DNA of 64,000 nucleotides, from positions 62,001 to 126,000 of the forward strand of contig MCFE01000021.1 of the NCBI GenBank assembly GCA_002104905.1, given 5' to 3'. The notes beneath the pieces were generated by a model. It was not told the DNA's origin and ran no database searches. It worked only from the letters and a program-made list of their open reading frames with translations. Position 1 is the stretch's first letter, and each line of letters starts with the position of its first letter. Shown piece after piece: positions 50,493 to 61,611 of the stretch. The position numbers were made by a program, and so were the translations under genes. Source of the stretch: Basidiobolus meristosporus CBS 931.73. Taxonomy: Eukaryota > Basidiobolomycota > Basidiobolomycetes > Basidiobolales > Basidiobolaceae.

Positions 50493-51491
50493 ATGGCTTC
50501 CCAAGCTGGCTCTGCCCTCAGTAAAGTATCTAAGTTAGCAATAGGTCTTGGTACCGCTGCTACCTTTGCCAACTATTCCATGTATGATGGTAAGTACATA
50601 TAGTCGTTTATTGGACTCTAAAAGCCACTACGGCTTGAAGATTACTTCATTTCCATTGGCCTTTATTTCTAACCGTTACTTGCAGTGAAGGGCGGATATC
50701 AGGCTGTTATTTTCGATCGTATTCAGGGTGTCAAGTCCCAAGTCGTCGGTGAGGGAACCCACTTCCTTGTCCCTTGGCTCCAACGCGCCATCATCTACGA
50801 TGTTCGCACCAAGCCAAGAAGCATCTCCACCACCACTGGATCAAAGGATATGCAAACTGTCAGTTTGACTCTTCGTGTTCTTCACAGACCCAACATTGGT
50901 CATCTCCCTAAAATCTACCAATCGCTTGGTCTTGATTACGATGAGAGAGTTTTACCTTCCATCGGTAACGAAATCCTTAAGGCAGTTGTTGCCCAATTCG
51001 ATGCTGGTGAACTGATTACTCAGCGTGAGATCGTAAGTAGCCCTATGCACTCTATGGAGCGCTTGACATATTTTTAATCGGGCTTTTTACATCAGGTTTC
51101 TTCCAGAATTCGTGAAGAGTTAGTCAAGAGAGCTAGAGAGTTCAACATCGACCTTGAGGATGTTTCTATCACCCACATGACTTTCGGACGTGAGTTCACT
51201 CATGCTGTTGAGCAGAAGCAAATTGCCCAACAGGAGGCCGAAAGAGCCAAGTTTGTCGTCGAAAAGGCCGAGCAGGAAAAGCAAGCAGCCATCATTCGTG
51301 CCGAGGGTGAAGCCCAAGCCGCCGAAACCATCAACAACGCTTTGAATAAGGCTGGTGCTGGTTTGATTGAACTCCGTCGTATTGAAGCCTCTAGAGAAAT
51401 CGCTGGTACTTTGGGAGCTGCTCGCAATGTTACCTACCTTCCTTCCCAGCAGGGAGGCTCCAACCTTCTCTTGAACGTCAACGGCCTTTAA
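50493..51491 (+). CDS. PHB1: Prohibitin-1
   Basis: Exons 50493..50589, 50686..51032 and 51096..51491 give 279 residues (yeast Phb1 has 287). The N terminus has the membrane-anchoring hydrophobic stretch ([19 protein letters not shown]). The SPFH/PHB domain is very conserved: [78 protein letters not shown]. The C-terminal coiled coil ([20 protein letters not shown]) and [15 protein letters not shown] follow. Phb1 forms ring complexes with Phb2 in the inner mitochondrial membrane, supporting assembly of respiratory complexes and regulating the m-AAA protease. Splice junctions are in phase and all motifs intact. Confidence 0.97.
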
Positions 51492-52789
51492 ATCTCCACC
51501 CCAGGGTACAACCGTTCGCTATCTTGAGTGCATCGTAAAATATACATAGATATATAAGACCAATTGACCCAACTCATTCACACACGTCAAGTATTTTCTG
51601 ATCAGTGCAAACTCAAAACGATTTTTATAACCAGTTCATTTTGCCAGCATGTAGCAATCAATAAAATTGATATGAAGATAACTGTTGCACAGGACGATTG
51701 CTTCACGTAAGCACCGCCTGTGCCGATGGACATCAGTGCATGTTCGGTGGAGGCAGGTTGGCTGCACTTCAAAACGCCATTGACGTTGTAGTGATCTTGG
51801 CGCCCGGGCATCTCGCATTAAGGCCGAATTAAGGAGTTTGTTGGCAGAGGGTTGTAAATATGTGTATATAAACCGGCAAGCGGCCAAAAGTTCTGCAAGT
51901 AATGTATACCCTGACTAATGCCAAATTCAGTTAGAGGCGGTGCTAGAAGATGTGGCTGGACGGGGAGGGCCAGGGTAGCCTTTGATCTAAAGTTGATGTT
52001 GTGGATACAGATAAGATGGATCTAGTCAAAAAGTAGGAACGGCTCCCTCCACGGTGCTTGCTAGGCCACATGATTGAATCCGGAGATTAGATATGTATAT
52101 CTGTTCGGGAGATTCTAGGCTGCCGAAAATTGTCACCTTGCAGTGTCTTCGATCAACTTCCTAAAAGACATCTCAAATTAAGCTTATTTCTGGCATACCT
52201 GAAGGTGGGACTATTGGAACCGGCCTGCCCTATCGCAGCGGACTCGAATCCTGATACCGTCCTGTTCATTGGGGAGTGGTGATAAACATCCACTTTTTCA
52301 AGATGGTGTGACTGATTTTGGAGTCGGATTGGCCTGGCTCTGGCACTTGGTCGTGTGGTTTGGAAATTCCACGAATTTACCACCTTCCATAGATCAACCT
52401 CGGGATTCGCCTGAATCACTTTTTTAATATACAGAGCCCATATTTGCCTAATCATTGCAGTAATATGTACCAAATTAGGGGCCAACCTGATTCCGTTTGC
52501 GTAAGAGGTTTCTAATTTGTTGCCTAATCTTCCATGGCTTGATATTAAAGGTCACTCCCAGTACTGTATCCACTGTACTTTGCCCTAATATCGAAATCAC
52601 GGTGATACTTGATCCCAAATATCTTATGGCTGGCTTCTGGGAATGATTCATCAACTTCCTTTTTGTTCAGCATTCTGTCCCACCGTCCCACCAACCCGCT
52701 TGTAACCCTTGTCAATAGCAGATTTATTCATTATTTGAGCATACCACACGGCCGCTTCCTTGCACTGCTACTCCACTTATTCACTTAGG
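51492..52789. other. Intergenic region
   Basis: Between prohibitin and the TM-SH3 gene. The minus-strand frame at 52153-52485 has no motif. A TTCGAGTCC box-B-like string near 52243 does not form a tRNA T-arm. Confidence 0.4.
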
Positions 52790-54019
52790 ATGGTAACTTC
52801 AAAGGTCATCCTCTTATTATACCTGTACATTTTTTCGATAGCGACCCCGGCCTCTTCACAAACCGTAGTCACCCCCTCTCCATTGCCATTGCCACCCTCT
52901 AACCCCGATTGTTTCAGCCTGAAGGAATCCAAATTTTGTGGGGGCAGTTTTGGAGAGTATTACATGTCCAACAGGACCCTGGTCAATGGAGTCCTGACTG
53001 CCGATGTGGTGAGCTTTGATCGGGCTATGGGTTTCTACTTCGGTTCACCCCAGGATGTCAAGGACATCAACACGAGGTTCGGTTGCCTGGGTGGCTCGGG
53101 TTGGGACGGGATATACGAACCACCCTATCGAGCTAGCTTTACCTGTCGTAGTTTGCTCAAAGAGCCGGCAGCTATGGCTTGCAACAAAGACAACCCTGTG
53201 CCCGATCTCTGCCAGAAGACGTGTCAACGATACATCCATGGCTGGGAGACGATAATACGAAATGAGACCGCCTGCCCAGCAACCCCCCAAGAGGAAGATA
53301 GAAAGATAGCGGATACTTTGGCCTGGTGTGATGTCGCCCCCTTCAACGGAGTCAAGGGCAACTGCATCGATGGAAAAGAGGATCAACAAAGAACCTGCGG
53401 TTTGTGACAAACGCTTCTATGTCGTATCACTCGCATTCTAATGAAATTCTTCACTGTAGGCTTTATTCTTCCTATGCAATTTCCTTACCTGTGCTCGTTC
53501 TGTCAATTCTCTGATGATCCTTGTTGTCGTTCGGAAAGTGCAAAGTCTTGCGGGATCCCCCCACCTTCGAAGAGCATTGCCGTCCTGGTATGCTCCATTG
53601 TTTTCGGATGCTTGGGAGGTATAGGGCTGATTATCGGGATCATTTTCTATTACAAACGAAAGAAACTCGACCAGATCCATCACAAGAACAGTGAACTCGA
53701 GAAGCGGAATACTTCATGCAGCACTGCTAGGCTGAATTCTTCGGTATCCTCCATCGGGGAGTATGTGTGCGAGTTTCTCTACAAACCTGCGTTGCCGGAT
53801 GAACTCGCCATCGAGGTTGGGGATAGTATCCTGGTGTTATGGATGTTTGATGATGGGTGGGCAGTTGGACGCAATCTCACACGCGGAGGCGAGGGGGCTT
53901 TCCCGCTCGCCTGCGTGGTACGAAAGATCGTCGACAGCGCCCAATCCTCGAAGTCCTCGATTTTTGGAAATAGTTATCCCCACAGAGGATCGTCGAAACG
54001 AAGCTCCCACCACTCCTAA
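52790..54019 (+). CDS. Receptor-like membrane protein: Cys-rich ectodomain, TM, cytosolic SH3
   Basis: Exons 52790..53399 and 53460..54019 give 389 residues. A signal peptide (VILLLYLYIFSIATPASS) is followed by a Pro-rich neck and an ectodomain of about 200 residues with more than ten Cys, ending DPCCRSESAKSC, and two or more N-glycosylation sites (NRT, NET). One membrane helix (AVLVCSIVFGCLGGIGLIIGI, about 232-255) is followed by basic residues. The cytosolic tail has an SH3 domain at about 302-357 (YVCEFLYKPALPDELAIEVGD, DDGWAVG, GAFPLACV) with the expected Trp, Pro and aromatic residues, then a Ser-rich end. The layout suggests a surface sensor signalling through an SH3 domain, reversed in spirit from Sho1, which has four TM helices. 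The ectodomain family is not one I can name. Confidence 0.82.
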
Positions 54020-54951
54020 CCAAATATATAAACAAGCATCCTAGGCAACCACGCCACCACCAGGCGATGGAAAGTAGGCGCGCATACAATGCCAAATCAC
54101 CTATTCCCCTAGCCGGAAACAAGAAACTGTGAAGATCTCGACGATCCAAAAGTTCCCCAAACCCTCCGTAGAAATTTTGTTCTTGTTTTATGTACATGAT
54201 TTGAGCAAGCTAGATTTATACTTCTGTACATTCCAAAAAACCCTGCCTCTATATCTCCCTCACCCTGATACAAAGCCATACCACCGGAGAACGGACCTAA
54301 CAGAGGCCTCTCTCGTTTTATATATAAAATTGATCCCTTCCCCCATACTGCGTGAGTTCCAGTGTGCTCTCATCCAGTCGCACAGATGTTCGAAAGTTGG
54401 GGTCTTCTGTTTGGTGTCTAGGCCGTCAACACCATGAAGCGGCCGATTAGGTATCAATTGGATGCCTCTGTTCCCGTAAGTTGATGTCGATTCGATATGC
54501 GTCGAAGTTTCCACTTCAAGCAGCCTCGCTGAATGTATAGCTATATGTCATTGATCGGCACGGCGGTGGGTGTTGTCACATATCAACATCTTGCCTACGG
54601 TGATCCTTCCAATTGCATTCTTCAGGCCCCGGGGTGGAAGAGAATCGATATTGCCGGAGCCAATCTGGGTAGTGCGTGGTCTTGTTGACATTTAAATGTG
54701 CGCCTATCATACTCTCCTTGTCTAAATGAACCCTCAATGCTCATTACTTTTGTATCAGCCAGTCAGGAGGAATGTTTTGTCCATCACTTTCCCGGATCAG
54801 GTATAGAATGCTCAGCAGTGACTGCGCTTTGGAATCTGGGCTGAGTGGCATTGCCGCTTGCACAGGATTAGGGTTGGGTTCATGCGAGTTGTCTCGTGGG
54901 TAAATCACTTTTAAAAGCCTCTGACAGCGACGCACTCCCGTAAGTTTGGCC
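54020..54951. other. Intergenic region
   Basis: Between two plus-strand genes. It includes the 3' UTR of the TM-SH3 gene and the BUB1 promoter. No coding exon supported. Confidence 0.4.
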
Positions 54952-56947
54952 ATGGAGGCAGCCCACTCGTCGAACGGAGCACCAGCTACACAGGCATCGG
55001 ACATCTTGGAAGATCCCCTGGGCAAATATCTGGAGAGTTTGGACTTCCTATTAACCCTGGATTCGCCCGAGTCACTGGAGCCCTTGCTGAAGAAAATCAC
55101 AAAGATCTTCCTGGCCGATGAGAGATACTTGAACGACCCGCGTTACTTGAACGTTTGGTTACTAAGGTCGCGTAATTCGGTCAACCCTTTGAACGTGTTC
55201 AAGAAGATGGAGGCCCTGCGGGTAGGCAGTAGACAGGCGGCTTTCTACGACGAATATGCTAGATTCTGGCTAGGCGAGGGCAGGTAAGTGATGCTTAGCC
55301 AACTGCGCATCTTCATTTCTGTACCCTCATCAGCCACTTGCGGTCAGGATCGATATGGCAAGAAAGATATACCAACAAGGCATCGTCCATCAGGCAGAGC
55401 CAGTAAATCATCTACGGAAAATGTACAAAGGGCTGTCTTGTATGGAGGGTGGGAGCGCTAAGAAAACCAAGGGCAATTTGATGGTGGCCATCCGGCAGAT
55501 TTACAACGCCGAGGAAAGCTGCTTTGAGGAAATGCGGGCTCTTCTACCAAAGCATCGACTTCGATCCAACAGGCCGTCACCAGTTCCTCAAGAGATACCT
55601 TTGCAAGTCATGTACGGCTCGGAGTCAGGGACAAGGTGTCAGTTGAATGGAGGTTCTCTATCCCAGAATGATATTGCCGTGGCCTCTGACTCGGCCGACC
55701 GTAAGCCAGAGGATACCTGTCGCTATTTCGCGAAGCAACCGTGCCTGTTTTCCCACCAAGAAGTTTGCGATCCGCACAGTCCAATGTTGATCACTCAATA
55801 TCTGGAGAAAAATCTGTTGACATTATCGCAGTATGCAGGCTTCCACAATCTAAGCAAGCATGTCAAAGGCCGTTCCAAGCCCTTGGGCAACTCCAGCAAA
55901 CAAAGTCGCACCAACGCTTCCAACTCCATCAAACGATCCCTTCTATTTCTAGGGAACAGCTCCTTCATCATCCAAAGAAAGCTAGGTGAAGGTGGCTTTG
56001 GTAAGGTCTATCAGGTCCAGCATCTAGACCTCACTCCAGAGCTGAAGAGCTGGAAACGTGAGGGATGTCTTTATTTTGCTCTAAAAGTACAGACCCCGGC
56101 AGGCGCTTGGGAGTTTTACATCTTGAACCAGCTGACCCATAGGCTTAGTACAGAATTATCCAAGATGATCATTAAACCGTATGCGCTTTATTACTATCAG
56201 GATGTGAGCTACCTCCTCATGGAGTGCTCCACTCAAGGGACCCTCTTGGATGCCGTCAACTTTTATAAAGTTCAAGGCAAATTCATGGACGAACTAACGG
56301 TCATGTTTTTCACCGTCGAACTCCTGAAGATCATAGAAGGACTCCACAATATCCAAGTATTGCACGCGGACCTCAAAGCGGATAACCTTTTGCTGAGGTT
56401 AGAGAATGCCGACCGATGGGACGAACAGTATTCTCCAACAGGCGAACATGGCTGGGGGAAGAAAGGCTTGAAGCTGATAGATTTTGGCAAGGCGGTTGAC
56501 CTGACCTTGTTCCCTGAAGGCTGCAGATTTAGGTCTCGCAATAAAGGGGGAGCATATGATTGTCCGCAGGTCCGGGAGAAGAGGTGCTGGACTTATCACA
56601 TCGATTACTATGGCTTGGCTAATATCATCCATACTATGTTGCACGGGAAGTATTTGCGGGTCACCCAGACCTCCACCATAAAGGGCGCTCAAAGAGCATG
56701 TCAGCCTGTTCTCCCCTTTAAACGCTATTGGGATATCGAACTGTGGGAACAGGTATTCGATACTCTATTGAATCCAGAGGCTCACGGGACACTACCCATC
56801 ACCGAAAAACTCCACGCATTGAGGAGCTCCCTTGAGACCCGGTTGGTACGTAACGGAAGCCAGCTAAGCAAAAGTCTAAAAAGGAACTTGATTCTCCTGG
56901 AAAAGCATTTTAGTAGCTATGGTGACCCTAGGCCTGTGGACTCGTAA
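54952..56947 (+). CDS. BUB1: Spindle checkpoint kinase BUB1
   Basis: Exons 54952..55283 and 55348..56947 give 643 residues. The N-terminal TPR-like Mad3/BUB1 region spans about 15-150 (NDPRYLNVWLL; AAFYDEYARFWLGEGR spliced to IDMARKIYQQGI). A GLEBS-like BUB3-binding motif follows near 162-180 (ESCFEEMRALLPKHR). The kinase domain covers about 317-600 with LGEGGFGKVY, an ALKV lysine, catalytic HADLKADN (about 450), DFGKA (about 489) and HIDYYGLANIIHTMLHG. BUB1 phosphorylates H2A at kinetochores to recruit shugoshin and supports the checkpoint with BUB3 and MAD1. At 643 residues it is much shorter than yeast (1,021) or human (1,085) BUB1: the linker between GLEBS and kinase is only about 135 residues, and I saw no KEN box. 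Confidence 0.92.
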
Positions 56948-57397
56948 TAAAATTCAGGGTATCTGGATCCAAACTGTAATTAAACCCAGTGGAATGGCTG
57001 TACTCCGAAGGCTGATTTAATGAGATTCCATGGATCCATGGCTATTGACTTCCCACAGACCATGTCCAGGCTATGTGACTTAGTACTCTGCGTTTATTAC
57101 ATTACAAACAAGGTATTTCCAGTAAATTTCAAGACAATGATTTAGCATGCAACGGCTCTCTGCGAACCTTCCTATCCCATATCTGATTGGCCAGTAGTCA
57201 TTCTCCATTGTATATTTATCAGAATGTAAATCTCTCAAATTCTGTGCGACGAGCGAATAGCCTTGCAGTGGCAAGAGCCGTCGAGTGTTGATTGGGCAAC
57301 TTGTGTGTTGACTTGCGGATCAAAAGGATTAGGTATGCACATCACCTCCATTTTTCAAACATCCATTTTTACACTACCAAAGCTGAACAAGCTGAAT
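56948..57397. other. Intergenic region
   Basis: Between BUB1 and ORC6, both plus strand; likely contains the ORC6 promoter. No gene supported. Confidence 0.45.
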
Positions 57398-58526
57398 ATG
57401 CCTAACCCCATGGACATAGAGCAGCTGGTGAAGCAACTGGAGTTGGATTACAATGTGAACATCAGCGCCAAGGCAACCAAATTCCAAACGCGGGCAATGG
57501 AGAAGCTTGGGAATAGAATGACGAGTTCGTCGACGTTTTACTACATGCTAGCTTTCATCGAGCTTGCATGCCAAAGGTACCCCTCTCCACTTAGGCTGAT
57601 GTGCAGAGAAGATCGCTCACTCTTTCCACTCAAGTTTAGATGAAGATTTCGAACGCCTTGCCGCGCTCGAATCACACGACCTGGATGAGAAAACGTATTT
57701 GAAGAAGTTAAGCGAAACTCGTTATGTATTGCACCAAGATTCTGAGGAGTTGATTAGTGCCTTGACAGAGGAGTTCAAGTGCGACCGCATATACCACGAA
57801 GTGCATGCCCTTCTGGACGATATGAAAGCTTGTTACGACGAGCCAGAGGCGGTGACAAGTCCAGTATTTGTCGGGGCTGGTTTCTATCTGACGGCCATAC
57901 AATTCGGATACCGCATCGATAAGCAAAAGGTCATGGACGAGGTTTGCGCGACAAACTTCGAATTCAAACAAGTGACCGAGTATTTTCAAGATTTTGCAGG
58001 GGAGACGTTGAACTTTTTTTCCCAGATGAAGCTTCAGAATACAAAGAGAAGGGCGAAGTCTGACAACAGCTTCGACGAGGCCGCGTTCGACGACGTGGAG
58101 AACGGAAGCAAGCCAGAACACACCACCCATAAGAAGAGGAGGACAAAGAAGGCGGACAACCCCGTACCAAACAACCTAGAATCACAGGAGAATAAGCCCA
58201 CCAGCTGTCTCAATCTCCCTACGAAGGCCCCATCCAAGCCGTTGAAGCAACTTCGTCTAGTCGCAGTGAAATTGGCGACACTGAAAAGCCCAATCACTAC
58301 CACCGCTACGGAAAAAACCGTTTTCGAACCCTTGAACGCGGTGACCTCGATGGTACGGTTTCTATTCCGCACAAAGAGCATCTTATTCTGTCGTCACGTC
58401 TTGCTGTAGATACTCATGCTCTATACCTTCTAGGCCAATGATACATACTTCCGGGAAACACAGGATTATCGTGAGTATCTTGTCTGGAAACGAAACCTCA
58501 TAGCGAAGTTGCGGAGAACGATGTGA
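57398..58526 (+). CDS. ORC6: Origin recognition complex subunit 6
   Basis: Exons 57398..57576, 57635..58352 and 58434..58526 give 329 residues. The N-terminal half resembles the two cyclin-like (TFIIB-like) folds of metazoan Orc6: FIELACQR spliced to SLDEDFERL, EKTYLKKLSETRYVL, then SPVFVGAGFYLTAIQFGYRIDKQKVM, aligning with the 'RPxF..AA...LKVDK.K' strip. A basic, low-complexity linker (KKRRTKKADNP) follows. The third exon, needed to avoid an early stop, gives DTYFRETQDYREYLVWKRNLIAKL, which carries the conserved C-terminal QDY..W motif that tethers Orc6 to Orc3. This is the position of the Meier-Gorlin Tyr in humans. The protein loads MCM at replication origins with Orc1-5. It resembles the short animal or fission-yeast form, not the longer budding-yeast one. 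Confidence 0.85.
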
Positions 58527-58846
58527 GCCGAATCATCAATAAATGTAGAGATTTTGACGACTTCCGTAAGGACACATGGCGGCGGTTGGTTGGACAGGGC
58601 TCGTATGGACATGGGGGATCGGAAACACCAGCGCTTGCATGCCTCAATGGTTCAGTTGGGTTTATTTGCATTTGTGGTTGGAAATTTACATAAGAGTGTT
58701 GTGTACACGACATTAAGGCCATGCTGGCGAATCGGCGCAGTATATACGGTAGAGCTATATAGGCCACTAGATGGCAAAGTTCCTTCGGGATTGGTGTGTG
58801 TTTCCATCCAGGCCGCTCGTTTATTCAGCAACTGATGCCTCTGTAG
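58527..58846. other. Convergent intergenic region
   Basis: Short stretch after ORC6 with no supported gene. Confidence 0.4.
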
Positions 58847-59647
58847 TCAGCGGCTACACTGCAGCATCTCTTTTTGTAACAGGCCGAGGGGGACGTTGTC
58901 ATCTGGATTCCCGCCTTTCGTGGACAAGTCTTGATGGCTTTTCTGGATATTTAAGGAGCGGGGCACGCGCGGCCTGATCATCGGTGACGAATACCCGAAT
59001 TTTCGAGCGATGCTTGATTTTTCGTTGCGCGTGCTGTTGGATGTATGGAACCCTCTGCGTTGCAGACTGCCTCTGGTCCTTGACATGGTTTGGTGGATTA
59101 GCAGCACCTGGACCAAGGGTCTTCTCTCCAGCTTATGCAGCTTCCTCAAGCTGACGTTGTATGTGTGGTGGGTTTGTTGGATTAAGGGGGGCTCCGGTAA
59201 TTCGGCAACCGCAACCGCAACCGAATGCCGAATGTGGGAGGTTCTGCTCAGCCTGAACTTGCGTCGGCCTGAGCCTTGCTTTTGGTGGACGGTCTTTTTA
59301 CCCTGAAGCACGGAGCACAGGCCAGTGGATTCGGCGAAAGCAGAGGATTCGGCAAGCTGGCCTGAGATGTCCCTGGGCTTCTTGGAATGGAACGACAAGA
59401 CCAAAAATCGACTGAAAGCTTTGATTTTGTGGCTGATCTTGTTGGAGCGATTGGGGGGAACTTCTGTACATGGCGCATCAGGCTTGACGCAAGGCGGGGC
59501 GGGGGGATTGAGGCCGGCTTTTTTATACTGACCAGCCAAGAACAGGCTGGAAAGCTTCCGTTTTATGGAGGTTTTAGTGGGGGAAGGATGGTTATGCTCC
59601 CCGAGGAGTTGTGTTTCCTGAGTGGCTGGTCTTCGCCCTGTTAACAT
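58847..59647 (-). CDS. Hypothetical basic, probably disordered protein
   Basis: A long uninterrupted frame of 266 codons follows the ATG at 59647 (it stays open upstream to a GTG at 59854). I do not recognise it. It is rich in Ser, Arg, Lys, Pro and His, with several basic clusters (TSIKRKLSSLF; SGRRKFRLSRTSHIRH) and no hydrophobic core, signal peptide or membrane segment. It could be a nuclear or wall-associated disordered protein, or a chance open frame in a locally GC-richer stretch. No intron or promoter element was identified. It lies convergent to ORC6 and next to the retroelement block. Confidence 0.4.
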   Translation of the reverse strand: MLTGRRPATQETQLLGEHNHPSPTKTSIKRKLSSLFLAGQYKKAGLNPPAPPCVKPDAPCTEVPPNRSNKISHKIKAFSRFLVLSFHSKKPRDISGQLAESSAFAESTGLCSVLQGKKTVHQKQGSGRRKFRLSRTSHIRHSVAVAVAELPEPPLIQQTHHTYNVSLRKLHKLERRPLVQVLLIHQTMSRTRGSLQRRGFHTSNSTRNEKSSIARKFGYSSPMIRPRVPRSLNIQKSHQDLSTKGGNPDDNVPLGLLQKEMLQCSR

Positions 59648-60633
59648 GGTTGGAAAATCCCGAGATTTACACTTCACTTCAAACCAGCTATGGGCTGGGG
59701 AGTTCGATGCACAGCCTACAGGTGGAGGGGAGGGGACAAGTAGTTTAGTGTTATGCAATAAATATTGTCCTTTCAGGGCAGAAGCCGTCCCGAAGAAGTG
59801 ATCCAAAACAACGCTGGCTAAAAAATGATGGTCTACTTGGTGAGTCGGACACACCGAGAAGAGGGACAGATGGTTTTATAAACGTCGCACACAATCCAGC
59901 GCATTATCCCGGATTTGCTTTGTCAGGCTGACCAGAGGACATTATTCCAGTTCGCGGAATGCAAAGACGAATCGTGGTCGTGACTGGGCCAACATTCAAT
60001 AGCCCATTGTGTCCAGCATTGTAATGACGTTGGTATTGTGGATGGTCACCTGGAGATGATCAGGGCTGCTATTCTCAACATCGCCGTGCTGCCCCCCCAC
60101 CGTACAAAAGAGCGAAGGGTAATTCCCAGATGTAGGCTGGAAACCAATTCCCTATTCTTCTTGAGAAGTGACAATATGCCAGCTCCGAATAATGGGGATC
60201 ATTGTGCTATAAGCCATTTGATTGGATCTAGGTGGAAGCAGCATTAGATCCTGAATCGAAGCGCTCCTTCCCTCTCAACAACCGTTCTGCTGATCTGGTG
60301 GTACTCCTTGTCCAGCGCATCAGGGGACCCGACCTGTGACACACTTGATCTATGAAACGGCTTGTAGAATGGTAGCGAAGTTGGACTAAGTGGTGGATTT
60401 TAGTGCTTTAGTCGAGGAGCGGAGGAGAAATCTTTGTAACAATCGTTCATGTCTGATTATTTTGGATCTGTAATGGAGGTAGGGGTTGCAATGGATGGGA
60501 ATACCATTTCCGTTAAATTGGAGAAATCCACGCTAAATTTGGATCAGTACGTAGATTTCAATACGTTTGAGATCGCTGATATAGCTGGAAGATATTCATC
60601 ATTGTTGCTTGTTGTCTTTGGTGTTGGTGCTCC
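59648..60633. other. Unassigned region before the retroelement block
   Basis: No supported gene. A plus-strand frame at 60449-60700 (83 codons) overlaps the start of the copia gag remnant and has no known motif; it may be element leader sequence or chance. Confidence 0.35.
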
Positions 60634-61204
60634 ATGCAACTGTGGTGTGATTGCTACATACCTGTTGGGTTGCATGATCTTCTCTGGAGCTGCCCAATAA
60701 ATTTAGGAGAGGAAACCATAAAGTACCAGAAGAAAGAACAAAGTCCCTTCAGCTGCATTTACCCTAATGTCAAAGACAAATTGCTAGTTCAATGCTCAAG
60801 TGCAGAAACAGCAAAGAATGCCTGGAAGGCATTAGAAGACACCTACAAGTCAAGCTTGACTGCTAAGAAAATGTGTCTTAGAAAGAAGTTTTTTACTACA
60901 TAGATGCTGTTAGGAGAAGAAATGGAAAATTTAATTAACAGAATCACCCTGTTGGTTGATGAGATGGAATCAGTGGGCATACCAACTACTGATAAAGATG
61001 TGATAGTTACCCTCCTGAATAGCCTGACAGACCAGTTTCTGGGCCTTATTTCAGCCCTAGAGTCCAGAACTGAAGATTTGACCTTAATTCTTATTCCAGG
61101 AGCCTTCAATATACATAATTTAAGAAAATCCAATGCTAATATAAAAGAAGAAAATGCTTTAGAAAGCAATGCTAACCACCAAAGGAGGGAATCAAGACCC
61201 TTTG
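60634..61204 (+). pseudogene. Ty1/copia gag remnant (UBN2-type)
   Basis: From about 60700 the plus strand encodes a copia-type gag segment: KDKLLVQCSSAETAKNAWKALEDTY, KKMCLRKKFF, then MENLINRITLLVDEM and LNSLTDQFLGLISALES. These match the UBN2/gag-polypeptide pattern of copia elements. A single in-frame TAG at 60901-60903 interrupts the frame. The right end is cut abruptly at 61204 where an LTR on the opposite strand begins, so this is the target of a later insertion. Retrotransposon fossil, oldest layer of the nest. Confidence 0.75.
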
Positions 61205-61611
61205 TGCTATGAATAGACACAAGATAGGAGAGTAGAGTTAGGCAAGGCAGGACCTGGAAAGTGTTGAAAGAGTCTTGGAGATATTAGAAGTGATTTGGGA
61301 GAACAAGTAGATTATGTGGTTTTCACTTAATGATTTATTCAATGTAAAAGTAGTATTTATACTTTTACATGGTCTTGGCATGAAAAACATGTAAAATAGG
61401 TTAAAGAAGGTCCCAAGAGCATGTGTGCAAAGTTTGGGGCTGTCTGGACAACTTTGAGAATTTTCATGCTCTGGGTACCTGGTATTTTGGTGAAAATATT
61501 CCAAGTAAATCCCAATCAGGAATTTGGTCAGTATTTTCTAGGATTTGAAGGTAATGATCTAAGTGACTAAGTTAAGTGAGTTTTTAGGTGGAATTACAAA
61601 TTTTTACAACA
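61205..61611 (-). repeat. Copia-type LTR (3' LTR of the minus-strand element)
   Basis: 407 bp with TG..CA ends: the minus strand starts TGTTGTAAAAATTTG at 61611 and ends TTCATAGCA at 61205. Immediately upstream on the minus strand is a polypurine tract (GCTGAGTGGGAG, ending at 61612), as expected before a 3' LTR. Inside are a TATA-like GTATAAATACT and an AATAAA further on. The U5 end (61205-61261) is 51/57 identical to the end of the gypsy LTR at 63044. Confidence 0.75.

Noticed and set aside
52230-52260. tRNA box-B-like string on the minus strand
   Set aside because: The flanking bases do not pair as a T-arm and no acceptor stem or A box was found.
61238-61504. 88-codon minus-strand frame
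   Set aside because: It lies wholly inside the copia LTR.
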